Assembly (NCBI GenBank): GCA_031287415.1
Contig: JAITSY010000008.1
Span: 1 to 64,000, forward strand
DNA length: 64,000 nucleotides
From: Candidatus Methanorbis basalitermitum
GTDB taxonomy: Archaea > Halobacteriota > Methanomicrobia > Methanomicrobiales > Methanocorpusculaceae
Direction: 5' to 3'
Below are positions 51,189 through 61,339 of the stretch, in pieces. A program made the translations under genes and the position numbers. The notes beneath the pieces are model-generated. The model was given only the letters and a program-made list of their open reading frames with translations, had not been told where the DNA came from and did not search any database. Each line of letters opens with the position of its first letter. Position 1 is the stretch's first letter.

Positions 51189-51756
51189 ATGGAGATATTC
51201 GGCAGTATCAATAAGACCGTTAAAGATGATTTGACTGTGACAATTGAAGCAGCCGCAAGCTCCGGGTAGCCGCTGCCTGTTTTTCAATTTACGCCTACCA
51301 AGTGTTAATGAAGCAACTTGATGGTATTGATGGGTTGTGCTTCATTTTACGTCCCCCTTTTTTGTTACGGAGAAAACTGCCAAAGAAAAGTGCGAATTTT
51401 ACATTTTTCGACTGAATCGCGAGCTGAGCCCTTACGGAATGGAGTTTGAAGTTAAGCTCCGCAACGAGCTTTCCCAAAAAGCCATTGCTCGCGAGTTCGC
51501 CGATTGGATACGGAAAAAAGTCAGGTTCGTGTCCAACACAATCAAGAAGAACATGGGTGACTTCCTGAATATCATTATGCCAAATGACCTGATAACCTAC
51601 ATACTCCTGAATGGATTCACGATGGTCGACATTGGCTGTGACCACGGCAACAACAGCTACAATATGATGACGCGCTTCGAGGCCTTGAAAAGTCAGTGCG
51701 GACAGAAAAACAGCCGCACCGCAAGTGAGAGCTTGCGGAAGAAGAAAAGTGGTTGA
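51189..51756 (+). pseudogene. N-terminal fragment of a PLD-like nuclease/helicase family protein
   Basis: MEIFGSINKTVKDDLTVTIEAA[fs]KLRVAAACFSIYAYQVLMKQLDGIDGLCFILRPPFFVTEKTAKEKCEFYIFRLNRELSPYGMEFEVKLRNELSQKAIAREFADWIRKKVRF... Confidence 0.55.
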
Positions 51757-51779
51757 CAGATAAATTGGAGGGAGAATAA

Positions 51780-52037
51780 ATGCGCATTAAATCGGTCGAA
51801 TTGAAAGAGTTCAAACGTTTCACACACCTCCCGGTTGAGGGTTTACCGGAAACCGCAAAACCTGCTGTGTTAGTTGGACCAAATAGCTCAGAAAAACCTC
51901 TTTTTTTGAAGCATTTAACCCTTTTTACAAATTATCCGGTTACCAAATTAACGGAGAATTTGGTTATCTGCAGAAATCAGAAAGCGACTATCCCATCAAC
52001 CAATATGAATGGCAGGCAAAATCTACTCAATTGGTGA
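51780..52037 (+). pseudogene. N-terminal fragment of an AAA/SMC-like ATPase (OLD-type)
   Basis: MRIKSVELKEFKRFTHLPVEGLPETAKPAVLVGPNSSEKPLF; degenerate Walker A, truncated. Confidence 0.55.
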
Positions 52038-52049
52038 ATATCTGATTTT

Positions 52050-52172
52050 TTAACGAACTTATTGGTTTTAGTGGTAATATACAATTATATCGTCATTTTT
52101 CATTGATATCGATTGTTATATTTTCAGATTTGAAGAACGGTTCCCATTCAAACTGATAATCCCGTTCTCAAA
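52050..52172 (-). repeat. Oriented repeat family 2, copy D
   Basis: rc: GAACGGGATTATCAGTTTGAATGGGAACCGTTCTTCAAATCTGAAAATATAACAATCGATATCAATG...GGTATATTACCACTAAAACCAATAAGTTCG (approximate). Confidence 0.8.
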
Positions 52173-52393
52173 TCCGTTTTTGTATTTTCGAATATAGTTC
52201 CCTTAAACACAAAAAAATGTTTTTACATTGTTTATAGGCAAATTTCTTTGGAAATTTTTTCTTACGATATGCGAGATATGTCTCGCCACAGTGAGGACGC
52301 ACAATTCCATCTGGGTGTCTTATCTGGATAAATGGTCTATCACTGCCTCTTCTGTTGGAAACATTTCCCCAAATCTAAGGTATAATTTCTCAT
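52170..52393 (-). mobile_element. IS1595-type transposase N-terminal fragment
   Basis: MRNYTLDLGEMFPTEEAVIDHLS[fs]HPDGIVRPHCGETYLAYRKKKFPKKFAYKQCKNIF. Confidence 0.7.
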
Positions 52394-52494
52394 GTTAATC
52401 ATTGGTTTCAGAAGATATTAAACATTACTCCTATTAAGCGCAATCCTATTTCGAAAAATCATCATTGATTTTGCCAGGGTTTGGGATTTATTAG

Positions 52495-52560
52495 AGTTGC
52501 ATGACAGCAGAACCCGCGGCCTTGGAATGCACGGTACACCCCTATCAGAGGCATGCAACT
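52495..52560 (+). repeat. Palindromic repeat family 1 copy
   Basis: AGTTGCATGACAGCAGAACCCGCGGCCTTGGAATGCACGGTACACCCCTATCAGAGGCATGCAACT. Confidence 0.85.
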
Positions 52561-52659
52561 AAGGCAATGGAGTTTTACGTTTGCCGGCAAGTCGGTGTGC
52601 ACGCTACAAAGCCTTTGGTTTTGCCGCTTGATCCATGTTCCTGACGTTCATGGCAGAGA

Positions 52660-53463
52660 TCAGCCTCTTCCCGCTTTATCCTGTTCTACCAGATACGCGG
52701 CAAGGAGTTTGGGAATTGGTGCAGCCATGCAGTGCCAGTTTGGCGTGCCGTTGACTTCAAGGACAGTATAGCCTCCGTCCTCCAGCGGCAGAAGGTCTAC
52801 GCCGCAGTAATCTATTCCAACCGCCATGGCGGCTGCCTCAGCGACAGCCCGCATATTGGCAGGAATCGCCACCGCGCAGCCGTAGCCGCCCTGATGGATG
52901 TTGTGGGTGAGATGGGCCGACTCCCGTTTGATTGCCCCAATCGCTTTGTTGCCAATCACAAAGATACGATAGTCGCGATCGTTTTTCACATACTCCTGCA
53001 CATAGTACGGCGGAGCCTCGGTGATCCGCTCAACTGAATCGAAGAGATAGATGCCGTTTCCATCGAATCCGTAGACCGGTTTGTACACTGCCTTTCCGCC
53101 GTGCGCAGCAAGGAATTCTGCAACGATATCTTTGTCGTTCGTAAAACAGGTATCAGGCGTTGGCACTCCTGCATGGATCAGTTTTGCGGTTGTTGTCACC
53201 TTGCTTGCACAGGTAGCAATCGCCTCGGGAGAATTGACGCAATGGTTTTCGAGCTCCAGCGCCTTTAACAGTTCAAACTCTCCGCCATTCTGTCTGATGC
53301 CACATGCCCAGATGGTTTCGCCGGAAACCGGGAGGTTAAAGGGATCCACCGAGGCGAGATCGAGGACCTTGAACCGGATGTTCATCCGCCGCAGCTCCTC
53401 CATCACCATGCCAGTCGAGTTGTCGTCCGGTGTATCGGTGGGTTTGGGAATTATATCAATCAT
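52660..53463 (-). CDS. RimK-family ATP-grasp ligase (MptN/CofF-like)
   Basis: GKAVYKPVYGFDGNGIYLF; GIDYCGVDLLPLEDGGYTVLEVNGTPNW. Confidence 0.8.
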   Translation of the reverse strand: MIDIIPKPTDTPDDNSTGMVMEELRRMNIRFKVLDLASVDPFNLPVSGETIWACGIRQNGGEFELLKALELENHCVNSPEAIATCASKVTTTAKLIHAGVPTPDTCFTNDKDIVAEFLAAHGGKAVYKPVYGFDGNGIYLFDSVERITEAPPYYVQEYVKNDRDYRIFVIGNKAIGAIKRESAHLTHNIHQGGYGCAVAIPANMRAVAEAAAMAVGIDYCGVDLLPLEDGGYTVLEVNGTPNWHCMAAPIPKLLAAYLVEQDKAGRG

Positions 53464-53685
53464 TGATACTTCCGTATGCCTGCCCGAATCATAAGGATTG
53501 TCTTTCGGAAAATTCTTCGAAAAAGTTCGTTTGTGATGTCTGGAGCGATTGAGTGCGATTTTCTTTGCATCACCACCGAAAAATCAACCGAACAGAACCC
53601 CTGACCCTGATGTTCAAGAAGACGACCATTATTTATTCATGCCACGATAAATACAGATAGACTTGGGGTTTACAGGCGAATTCAT

Positions 53686-54600
53686 ATGACGCATGATCAA
53701 AAAAATATCCTGTCCGTCCGGGACATGAGCCATGAAGAGATTGATGTTCTTCTTTCCGTTGCCGCGAAATTTGATCAAAGCGAGTTCACGGGACATGAAC
53801 TTGACGGTAAAATTCTTGCCGTGCTCTTTTTTGAACCCAGTACCAGAACAAGGATGTCATTTTCGTCGGCAATGATGCGGCTTGGCGGGCAGATTCTGAA
53901 TTTCGGCAGCGTGGCGGCATCCTCTGTTGTGAAAGGTGAGACACTGTCGGATACCATCCGGGTGACCTCGGGATATGCCGATGCAATTGTACTCCGCCAC
54001 CCCAAAGAGGGGGCTGCCAGGCTTGCAAGCGAAATTGCAGCTGTTCCGGTGATCAACGGCGGCGATGGCGCAGGTCAGCATCCATCCCAAACGCTGCAGG
54101 ATCTGTTTACGATCCGCAAATCGATGCAACTTGAAAATATCGATGTCGGTGTGCAGGGCGATCTGCGGTACGGCAGAACGGTACATTCCCTTGCGAATGC
54201 GCTGACGAAGTATGATAATATCCGCCTGCACACAATAGCCCCCGAAGGGCTTGAGCTGCCGAACTACCTCAGGCAGGATCTTACCGATGCTGGGATGGAG
54301 GTAATCGCGCACGAGAGTATTGAAGAGATCATCTCTGCACTGGATGTGCTGTATGTGACCAGGCTGCAGCGGGAACGCTTCCCCGATCCTGCAGCCTTTG
54401 CAAGCTTTGCGGCAACGTATCGGATAACTTCCGCACTTTTAGCGCGGGCAAAGCCGTCGATGATCATTTTGCACCCCCTTCCACGTGTGGATGAGATCGA
54501 TCCGGCGGTTGATGCTCTACCGTGTGCCAAGTACTTCCAGCAGGCGCATTATGGGGTTTCGGTGCGAATGGCGATGTTACACGAGGTGATGCGTCCATGA
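53686..54600 (+). CDS. pyrB: Aspartate carbamoyltransferase catalytic chain
   Basis: FFEPSTRTRMSFSSAMMRLGG; GDGAGQHPSQTLQDL; HPLPRVDEI. Confidence 0.96.
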   Translation: MTHDQKNILSVRDMSHEEIDVLLSVAAKFDQSEFTGHELDGKILAVLFFEPSTRTRMSFSSAMMRLGGQILNFGSVAASSVVKGETLSDTIRVTSGYADAIVLRHPKEGAARLASEIAAVPVINGGDGAGQHPSQTLQDLFTIRKSMQLENIDVGVQGDLRYGRTVHSLANALTKYDNIRLHTIAPEGLELPNYLRQDLTDAGMEVIAHESIEEIISALDVLYVTRLQRERFPDPAAFASFAATYRITSALLARAKPSMIILHPLPRVDEIDPAVDALPCAKYFQQAHYGVSVRMAMLHEVMRP

Positions 54601-55064
54601 AGCGAGTAGGAAACGAAGGAATTGTCATCTCGCCGATCAAAAACGGCACGGTAATTGATCACATCACACCTGGGAAAGGCCTGACGGTTATCCGCATTCT
54701 TGGTATTCAGACAGGCACTCCTGTGACGTTTACGGTCGCGACAAACGTCATGAGTACCCGCGGCGGAAGAAAGGACATGGTCAAGATAGAGAATCGGGAA
54801 CTGATGAAGGCTGAGGTGGGTAAAATAGCCCTTGTTGCCCCGGATGCAAAGATCAGCATCATCCGTGATTTCACGGTTGCCGCCAAAAAATCGGTCGAAA
54901 TCCCGTCCGACATCGCGGGGGTGATCCGGTGCCCGAATCCGAACTGTATTACCAACACCCGCGAGCCGGTAGAAAGCCGGTTCGTGGTGCACCCGAGAGG
55001 CTTCCAATGCTGGTACTGCGATACCGTCATCTCCCGTGAGATGGATATCAGCGACTACATCTAA
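54597..55064 (+). CDS. pyrI: Aspartate carbamoyltransferase regulatory chain
   Basis: ISPIKNGTVIDHITPGKGLTV; CPNPNCITNTREPVESRF...CWYCDT; ATGA overlap with pyrB. Confidence 0.95.
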   Translation: MKRVGNEGIVISPIKNGTVIDHITPGKGLTVIRILGIQTGTPVTFTVATNVMSTRGGRKDMVKIENRELMKAEVGKIALVAPDAKISIIRDFTVAAKKSVEIPSDIAGVIRCPNPNCITNTREPVESRFVVHPRGFQCWYCDTVISREMDISDYI

Positions 55065-55389
55065 CTTCTTGCAATTTTTTCTGACTTATACTCCCAAAAA
55101 TGGGTGGCTATTATATATATTTACGGAATTATGCCGTTTGGCAAGATGATGTATATCTTAGGTTAACCTACTTTCTCTCTCGGCCTACTTGAAAAAAGGG
55201 GCGAGGTAAATGTAAAAACATCAGAAGTATTGGGAACAATGAGGCGGTATAATTATTGATGATAACATAAAGTACCTACATGGATGTGGCTGCATTTATT
55301 CGCTACCATCGGAATGATGATGTAGAATAACCGTTTAAACACGCCTTTTGGCGAGATTTAACGGGAGCCTTACATTCGGTCTAATTTTA

Positions 55390-55470
55390 ATGAAGTACTC
55401 TATAGCAGATAGTTTCGATAGGAACAACTCCCCAAATCCTTTGTATAACGCTCTCCATTAATATTGGACA
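55390..55470 (-). mobile_element. IS1595-type left-end fragment
   Basis: CCAATATTAATGGAGAGCGTTATACAAAGGATTTGGGGAG matches the N-terminal end of the 56.2-57.1 kb copy. Confidence 0.5.
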
Positions 55471-55589
55471 TGAGAGAATATAATACTTCGTTTGTTAAGG
55501 TGTCATTCCGTTTATTTTGTTTGTTTTCGCTTATTTACCTTCCTATAGGTATAGAGTATCTGTTACACTTTGATTACTTGGAGGGGTGT

Positions 55590-56059
55590 ATGAAACGAAG
55601 AGTATTCTACAGTTTTCAGCTAGAAGGAGATGGATCCATTTTTCCGAATGAATGGGAAAATATTAGACTTAGGGGGAGCAGCCTATCAAAGATTGGATTG
55701 AGATGAATTTAAACGGAAGAACCTGTCTTGTGGTGTTGATTGGAAGTCTGACGGCGCGTCGTAAATGGGTTAAATATGAGATTGAACAGGCCTGGAATGC
55801 AGGACCTGGAGTTGTGGGAATCTATATTCATAATCTTAAGGATGGAAAAGGATAACCGTGCGTTCGGGGAGATAATCCCTTTTCTTCGTTTGAAATTAGT
55901 CCGGTTGGAAAAGACCGGGCTCTATTAGCTATGATGTATTCATGGGTTCTTGAAAATAGGAATCTCAAAAATTATGACAGGTTGTACGATCTCACTCCCT
56001 CTAGATTTGATGATGAAATTGCCCCTATATTTAACGTTGCTTTATCATCAACATTATAG
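55590..56059 (+). pseudogene. TIR-like domain protein remnant (DUF1863/Thoeris ThsB-like)
   Basis: MKRRVFYSFQLEG...EWENI[fs]IKDWIEMNLNGRTCLVVLIGSLTARRKWVKYEIEQAWNAGPGVVGIYIHNLKDGKG*PCVRGDNPFSSFE... Confidence 0.6.
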
Positions 56060-56169
56060 TATTTTTACGGGGTTATAGTGGCGATCATTATATTAGGTAC
56101 ATTTGCATCTCATATCATGTCTTGGGTGTCTGGCATCGCGTAACTGGTGGGTTTTGTCACCTCAAACAT

Positions 56170-57085
56170 TATGACACACTGCTATAGTAGTGTATCAAAT
56201 ACTCTCTCATTTTTCCTGTTATTTAGCCTGAAGCAGACCTCGTCAATGTACTATCTGCATATACTTCACTGAAATGTGGTGATACATACCAAATACCCCT
56301 CTCTTAATTAGTGCCCACACAGATTCTATACCGTTGGTGTGTGTGTTCCTTTGTGGTCGCTGTATTGACCTAAGGAATGGTTTACCCGCAGATGGACGTA
56401 CTCCTTATGATTATCAAGGACGTTGTAACTCACGAACTCGTCAGAAATAACCGTTGTTCCTTTATTACATACTTCCCTGATGATGTTTAACATTTGTGTA
56501 CCTGTCAATCGCCTATTCTGGTTATCTGGTTTCGTAACCACAGCGCGCACACGACCCGAAGAACGTTCTTTCACGCCGACAACTGGAGTCTTTGTTGTCC
56601 CGCTGTCCACGTCTCCTTTTCTGATCCTCATCTAATCCTTTTTTCGGCCTCCCACCTACATATGTCTCATCAATCTCTACGATAGCCTCGAACAGCTCTT
56701 TATCATGCTCATTTCCCATCGCCATCCTAATCAGTTTCAGCACTCTCCAAGCGCATTTATATGTGACACTGATCTCTCTTTGTAACTGCCTGCTGGAAAT
56801 CCCCTTCTTACCGTTCAACATCGCATCAATAGCGTAAAACCACATCTTCATTGATGTTTGCGAGTCTTCAAAAATGGTGCCTTTAAACACCGAAAACGTA
56901 TTTTTACAATTCATGCACACGAAGACCTTTGGTTTACCCTTCCTGCGGTACACGTTCTTTGTTGCACCACAATGCGGACACGCCATACCATCGGGATACC
57001 GGATACAGATGAAGTGGTTAATTGCATCTTCATCTGTGGGAAACATTGCCTCATATTCTTTGTATAACACTCTCAATTAATATTG
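56170..57085 (-). mobile_element. IS1595-type transposase, disrupted in at least two places
   Basis: ACPHCGATKNVYRRKGKPKVFVCMNCKNTFSVFKGTIFEDSQTSMKMWFYAIDAML...IVEIDETYVGGRPKKG; other frame TPVVGVKERSSGRVRAVVTK. Confidence 0.85.
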
Positions 57086-57345
57086 GGTTTCAAATATATT
57101 TAATAATAACATTTTAAGGTATAAATCCATTCTGTTTTTCAAAGGGTAGGGATCTGCTGCATTGCCGGGTATTCCCTAAGCAAGGACATAGCGGCAGCAG
57201 CAAGGTGGGCGAAGAAGTGCCCAGATTGCAAGGCTGCCACATCTCATTTGGATGTTGCAATAACCGCATTTTCAATTCACAAACCTTATATTGGTTCTCG
57301 TCGATTATCTGGTATTCTCATTGGAAATGAGAGGTGTAATTAAGT

Positions 57346-58188
57346 ATGGTAGTTAAGGTAGGAGTTGCAAAGCTCGGTAACATCGCATCTGGTGTTATGG
57401 CAGAGCTTCTTTTAGATGAGCGTGCAGATCGTGAAGACATGATGACCTTCATGGCAACCTCTGGTACGAAGCTCCAGAAGGAGGATGTCGACCGTGTTGT
57501 GTCTAACCTGAAGGCGTGGCAGCCTGATTTTGCGATTGTGGTGTCCCCAAATGGTGTTCTTGAGGGGCCGACCGGTGCACGCGAAGACCTTGCAGCAGCA
57601 GGTATTCCGACGATCGTTATCACGGATGATGTGACGACCAAGAAGGAACAATTTGCAGCACTCAAGGAGTCCAAGTTCGGGTATATCATTGTCAAGGCAG
57701 ACGCTATGATTGGCGCACGCCGTGAGTTCCTTGACCCGATTGAGATGGCAGACTATAACGGCAATCTTGTGAAAGTTCTTGCTGTCACGGGTGCATTCCG
57801 CAAGCTCCAGATTGAGCTTGATAAAGTTGTCGATCAAGTAAAGGCAGGAAAGAAAGGCAGCGAGCTTGTTCTCCCGAAGGTTGTCCTTAATTCTGACAAC
57901 TCCACTAAGGGCGAGTTCAGCAACCCGTACGCACTTGCAAAAGCCCGTGCGGCATATGAGATTGCCCAGGCGGTTGCAGGTGTGGATGTGAAGGGCTGCT
58001 TCATGACCAAAGAATGGACCGATTATATCCCGATCATTGCCTCGGGCCACGAGATGATGCGTATTGCAGCAGTTCTCTGCGATGAGGCGCGTGAACTTGA
58101 GAAGGCAGGCGATTCTGTTATCCGCAAGCCGCACAAGAAGACCGGTGAGATCGTTTCCAAGGTTGCTCTTATCAGCAAGCCTGAGTAA
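57346..58188 (+). CDS. mtd: F420-dependent methylenetetrahydromethanopterin dehydrogenase
   Basis: [47 protein letters not shown]. Confidence 0.95.
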   Translation: MVVKVGVAKLGNIASGVMAELLLDERADREDMMTFMATSGTKLQKEDVDRVVSNLKAWQPDFAIVVSPNGVLEGPTGAREDLAAAGIPTIVITDDVTTKKEQFAALKESKFGYIIVKADAMIGARREFLDPIEMADYNGNLVKVLAVTGAFRKLQIELDKVVDQVKAGKKGSELVLPKVVLNSDNSTKGEFSNPYALAKARAAYEIAQAVAGVDVKGCFMTKEWTDYIPIIASGHEMMRIAAVLCDEARELEKAGDSVIRKPHKKTGEIVSKVALISKPE

Positions 58189-58314
58189 GGATGTAACCAA
58201 TCCCGGGAACTCATCATCTCTTTTTGTCTCGTTTCATTCTTCCTATCTATGCACATATCCCGTTACCTCAGCAAGCGAAAATGTATGTTTTTACGCATCA
58301 ATGTATTTTAGTAA

Positions 58315-59067
58315 ATTAAATGCACGTATTTTAAGTACCTCAAGACACCTGCAAAGATCTACTTCAAACGCGATGACGTAAGCCCTACCGGCAGCACAAA
58401 CTCAACAACACCATCTCCCAGGCCTACTTATAACAACCGCGACGGCACAAAGCATCTCACCACCGAAGCCGGGGCAGTGGGGATCCGCCCTTTCCCTCTC
58501 CTGTAACTACTTTTGCCATGATCTCACCATCGTTCCTGTATGAACTTGACATCGTCCCCGACGTAATGGTCGGCTACATTGGTGGCGGTAGCAACTTCGC
58601 AGGGTTCACTTTCCTCATGATCGAAAATAAACTCAGGAGAAATGTGGACACCGGCCTCCCCTTCGTCGAACTGGTAGATGTTCCATCGCTCACCAAAGGT
58701 GAGTACCGCTACGATTTCGGGGCGATGCCGGTTGCATCACCCCGAAAGTAGTACACGCCGGTGATCTTTGTTACACGGCACGAATCCATTAGTTTCCCAA
58801 CTCTATCCTGACAAAATCATTCGCGCTGCAATCCATACCGAAAACCAGATCTTCCGGGTGCCAGTCACTTTTGCAAGAATCGAAAAGATCTTCCCTGTAC
58901 AGGAATCAGCGCATGCCATCCGTGGCGCAACCGAGCTTGCTCTTGCAACAAAGAAAAAGAACGAAGCGGCAACCATCGTATTCAACCTCTCCGGTCACGG
59001 ACTTTTTGACATGATCGGCTATGTAAACTTCCTCAAAAATTCTGATCATCCCGTGATTGATGTTTAA
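58315..59067 (+). pseudogene. TrpB2-type tryptophan synthase beta-like remnant
   Basis: KYLKTPAKIYFKRDDVSPTGS, QWGSALSLSCNYF, LYELDIVPDVMVGYIGGGSNFAGF, PSLTKGEYRYDFG, HGTNPLVSQLY, FNLSGHGLFDMIGY in order in different frames. Confidence 0.75.
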
Positions 59068-59081
59068 GGATTCAGAGCAGA

Positions 59082-59169
59082 AGTTGCACGTCGTCGACAA
59101 TGCAAGGCCAAGCTTTGCTTGCTGCTTGCGTAGATGTGTCGGCGTAACCTTTATCAGAGATGTGCAGCC
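59082..59169 (+). repeat. Palindromic repeat family 1 diverged copy
   Basis: AGTTGCACG...GGCGTAACCTTTATCAGAGATGTGCAGCC. Confidence 0.65.
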
Positions 59170-59798
59170 CTGGCCTTCGCAACAAATGCCCGCGTTCTCT
59201 CTGGATCCCGGACACCGTTTCTTTTTACGCCGGTATGTACATCAACCGCATAGGGTCTGACACACCTGACAGCTTCCGCCACATTTTCCGGTGTCAGTCC
59301 ACCAGCAAGAATCACCGGCACGCTGCATTCTTCCACGATCCTTGCGCTGATTGCCCAGTCATGCGGAATGCCTGTTCCGCCCAACCGTTCCGCTGTCCGG
59401 GTATCAAGAATGATCGCATCCGCCGCATTGGAAAAGTATTTTGCTGCTGCGACAGCCGATTCATCTGTCACATGTACCGCTTTCACGATTCTGAGATATG
59501 GCAGTGCCGATCGAACCTCTGCGATATCCTTTCGCGCAACCATATCCTGAATCTGCAGCGTCGCGCAGTGCGATACCCCCGCAAGTTTGATCAGATCTTC
59601 TGACTTCTGTAGATGTGTCACTGCAACCGGTTCAATGAACGGCGGCAGCGTTGCAATCATCGCTGCAGCTTCTGCGCAGGAAACTGCATCCTGAGTTGCA
59701 TGGGTAATCCCCATCAGAAATCCGACCGCATCAGCCCCTGCGGCAACCGCACAGAGGAGATCCGCCAATGTTGCCGTCCCACAGATCTTTACTCTCAT
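59154..59798 (-). CDS. trpF: Phosphoribosylanthranilate isomerase
   Basis: MRVKICGTATLADLLCAVAAGADAVGFL; ILAGGLTPENVAEA; DVHTGVKRNGVRD. Confidence 0.9.
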   Translation of the reverse strand: MRVKICGTATLADLLCAVAAGADAVGFLMGITHATQDAVSCAEAAAMIATLPPFIEPVAVTHLQKSEDLIKLAGVSHCATLQIQDMVARKDIAEVRSALPYLRIVKAVHVTDESAVAAAKYFSNAADAIILDTRTAERLGGTGIPHDWAISARIVEECSVPVILAGGLTPENVAEAVRCVRPYAVDVHTGVKRNGVRDPERTRAFVAKARAAHL

Positions 59799-60713
59799 TC
59801 AGGCGATCTCAATATCATACACCGCATGCCAGCTTGTCGGCGAGTACGAATGAAGCATCCGTTCTGTGATTCTGGCGTTTGGAAACACGCGGAGAATATC
59901 TTCGCTGTACTCCCCCGTGGAATCGGTCAGTGCATAGAGATGCATGATCGTTCCGGGGTGTGTTAGCGGTGCAGCGGCGGAGAGAAATGCCGGCGCATTC
60001 ATCGGAAGATTCATAATGATGCGGTCTAATTTCATCGGCGAAAGAATCTCCGCAAGATTCCGTGCATCTCCCAGCATCGGGATCACATTGGTGAGTCGGT
60101 TCAGCCGGATGTTTTTCTGCATCAGTAGCACTGCTTCTGGGTTGATATCGTTTGCTATCACGAGCGATGCGCGGCTACCAAACATCACCGGAAATGGGCC
60201 GACACCGGCAAACATATCCAGAATTTTTTCCGCGCTGTGTATCTGCGCCAAAATTCTCTGTCGTTCACTTGCAAGCCTGGCAGAAAAGTATGCGGCATTC
60301 AGATCGATCTGCATTCGTTTGCCGTACTCCTGATACATCGTTTTGGTTGTGGCAATGCCGGCAAGAATTTTGAACGTCCTGGTACGGAATTCTCCTTCGA
60401 TGGGTGATGTGGCAAACAGTGCAGTATGGACTGAAGGCCTTGCTGCGAGGATCTTCTCCGCGGCTGCGGCATCATCATCCTGCAAAATGACAAGGCCGCC
60501 TATCTGTTCATGGCGGACCAGCTCCTCCATCGCATGATTCTCGGTGAAGTCTGTACGCGTTGCGCCGCAGGGTTTGGCAGTGACGGGGATGAGAAGACAG
60601 CCGTTCTCTATCCGTGGCTTGAGCGTCCTATCAAGAATTCCCTCGATAATCGCCATTTTCCGTACAGCTTCCCCATCCCGTACCGGAATGCGGAGAGCCC
60701 ACTGTTCCTTCAT
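59799..60713 (-). CDS. tRNA (guanine-N1)-methyltransferase, Trm5 family
   Basis: ILDMFAGVGPFPVMFG; VIANDINPEAV; IIMNLPMNAPAFL; ATG at 60713. Confidence 0.85.
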   Translation of the reverse strand: MKEQWALRIPVRDGEAVRKMAIIEGILDRTLKPRIENGCLLIPVTAKPCGATRTDFTENHAMEELVRHEQIGGLVILQDDDAAAAEKILAARPSVHTALFATSPIEGEFRTRTFKILAGIATTKTMYQEYGKRMQIDLNAAYFSARLASERQRILAQIHSAEKILDMFAGVGPFPVMFGSRASLVIANDINPEAVLLMQKNIRLNRLTNVIPMLGDARNLAEILSPMKLDRIIMNLPMNAPAFLSAAAPLTHPGTIMHLYALTDSTGEYSEDILRVFPNARITERMLHSYSPTSWHAVYDIEIA

Positions 60714-61339
60714 GATCGCTTCCCCTTTGCCTTCTGAATGACGGTTGCGAGACAGCTGGCTGCTTCCGTGATGTCCGGTGCACTGACCACCGCCGAGATG
60801 ACGGCAACTCCGTCGAGTCCTGCGGCTATTAGTTCCGGCGTGTTGCCGGAATTGACGCCGCCGATGCCGATCACAGAACAGTGGACTGCTGCACGGATTT
60901 CGCGTAATGCGGTGATTCCGCATACTTTTCGGGCGTCTGTTTTCGATCTCGTCGCAAACACCGGACTCACAGAGACGTAGTCCGCACCTGCGGTTTCTGC
61001 TGCGACGGCTTCACGAACGCTGCCGACAGATACGCCGATGAGGAAATTTTCTGGAGATAGTCTGCGGGCTTTTGGTACCGGCAGATCATCCTGCCCGAGA
61101 TGTACTCCGTCAGCACCCGAGGCGAGGGCAATATCTAACCGATCATTGACGATGAATACTGCGCGTTCACGACAGATCTCCCGCATTTCGCAGGCTGTTT
61201 CATAGAGCTCGCGTGAAGATTTCTCTTTGTCTCGGAGTTGCATCATCTCCGCCCCGCCGGCAACTGCGCGGCGGGTTATCTCTGTATGGGAGAGGCCGTG
61301 GGAGAGCTTTTCATCGGTAACTACGTAGAGGCCGTACAT
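60710..61339 (-). CDS. thiE: Thiamine phosphate synthase
   Basis: MMQLRDKEKSSRELYE; FIVNDRLDIALASGADGVHLGQDDLP. Confidence 0.93.
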   Translation of the reverse strand: MYGLYVVTDEKLSHGLSHTEITRRAVAGGAEMMQLRDKEKSSRELYETACEMREICRERAVFIVNDRLDIALASGADGVHLGQDDLPVPKARRLSPENFLIGVSVGSVREAVAAETAGADYVSVSPVFATRSKTDARKVCGITALREIRAAVHCSVIGIGGVNSGNTPELIAAGLDGVAVISAVVSAPDITEAASCLATVIQKAKGKRS

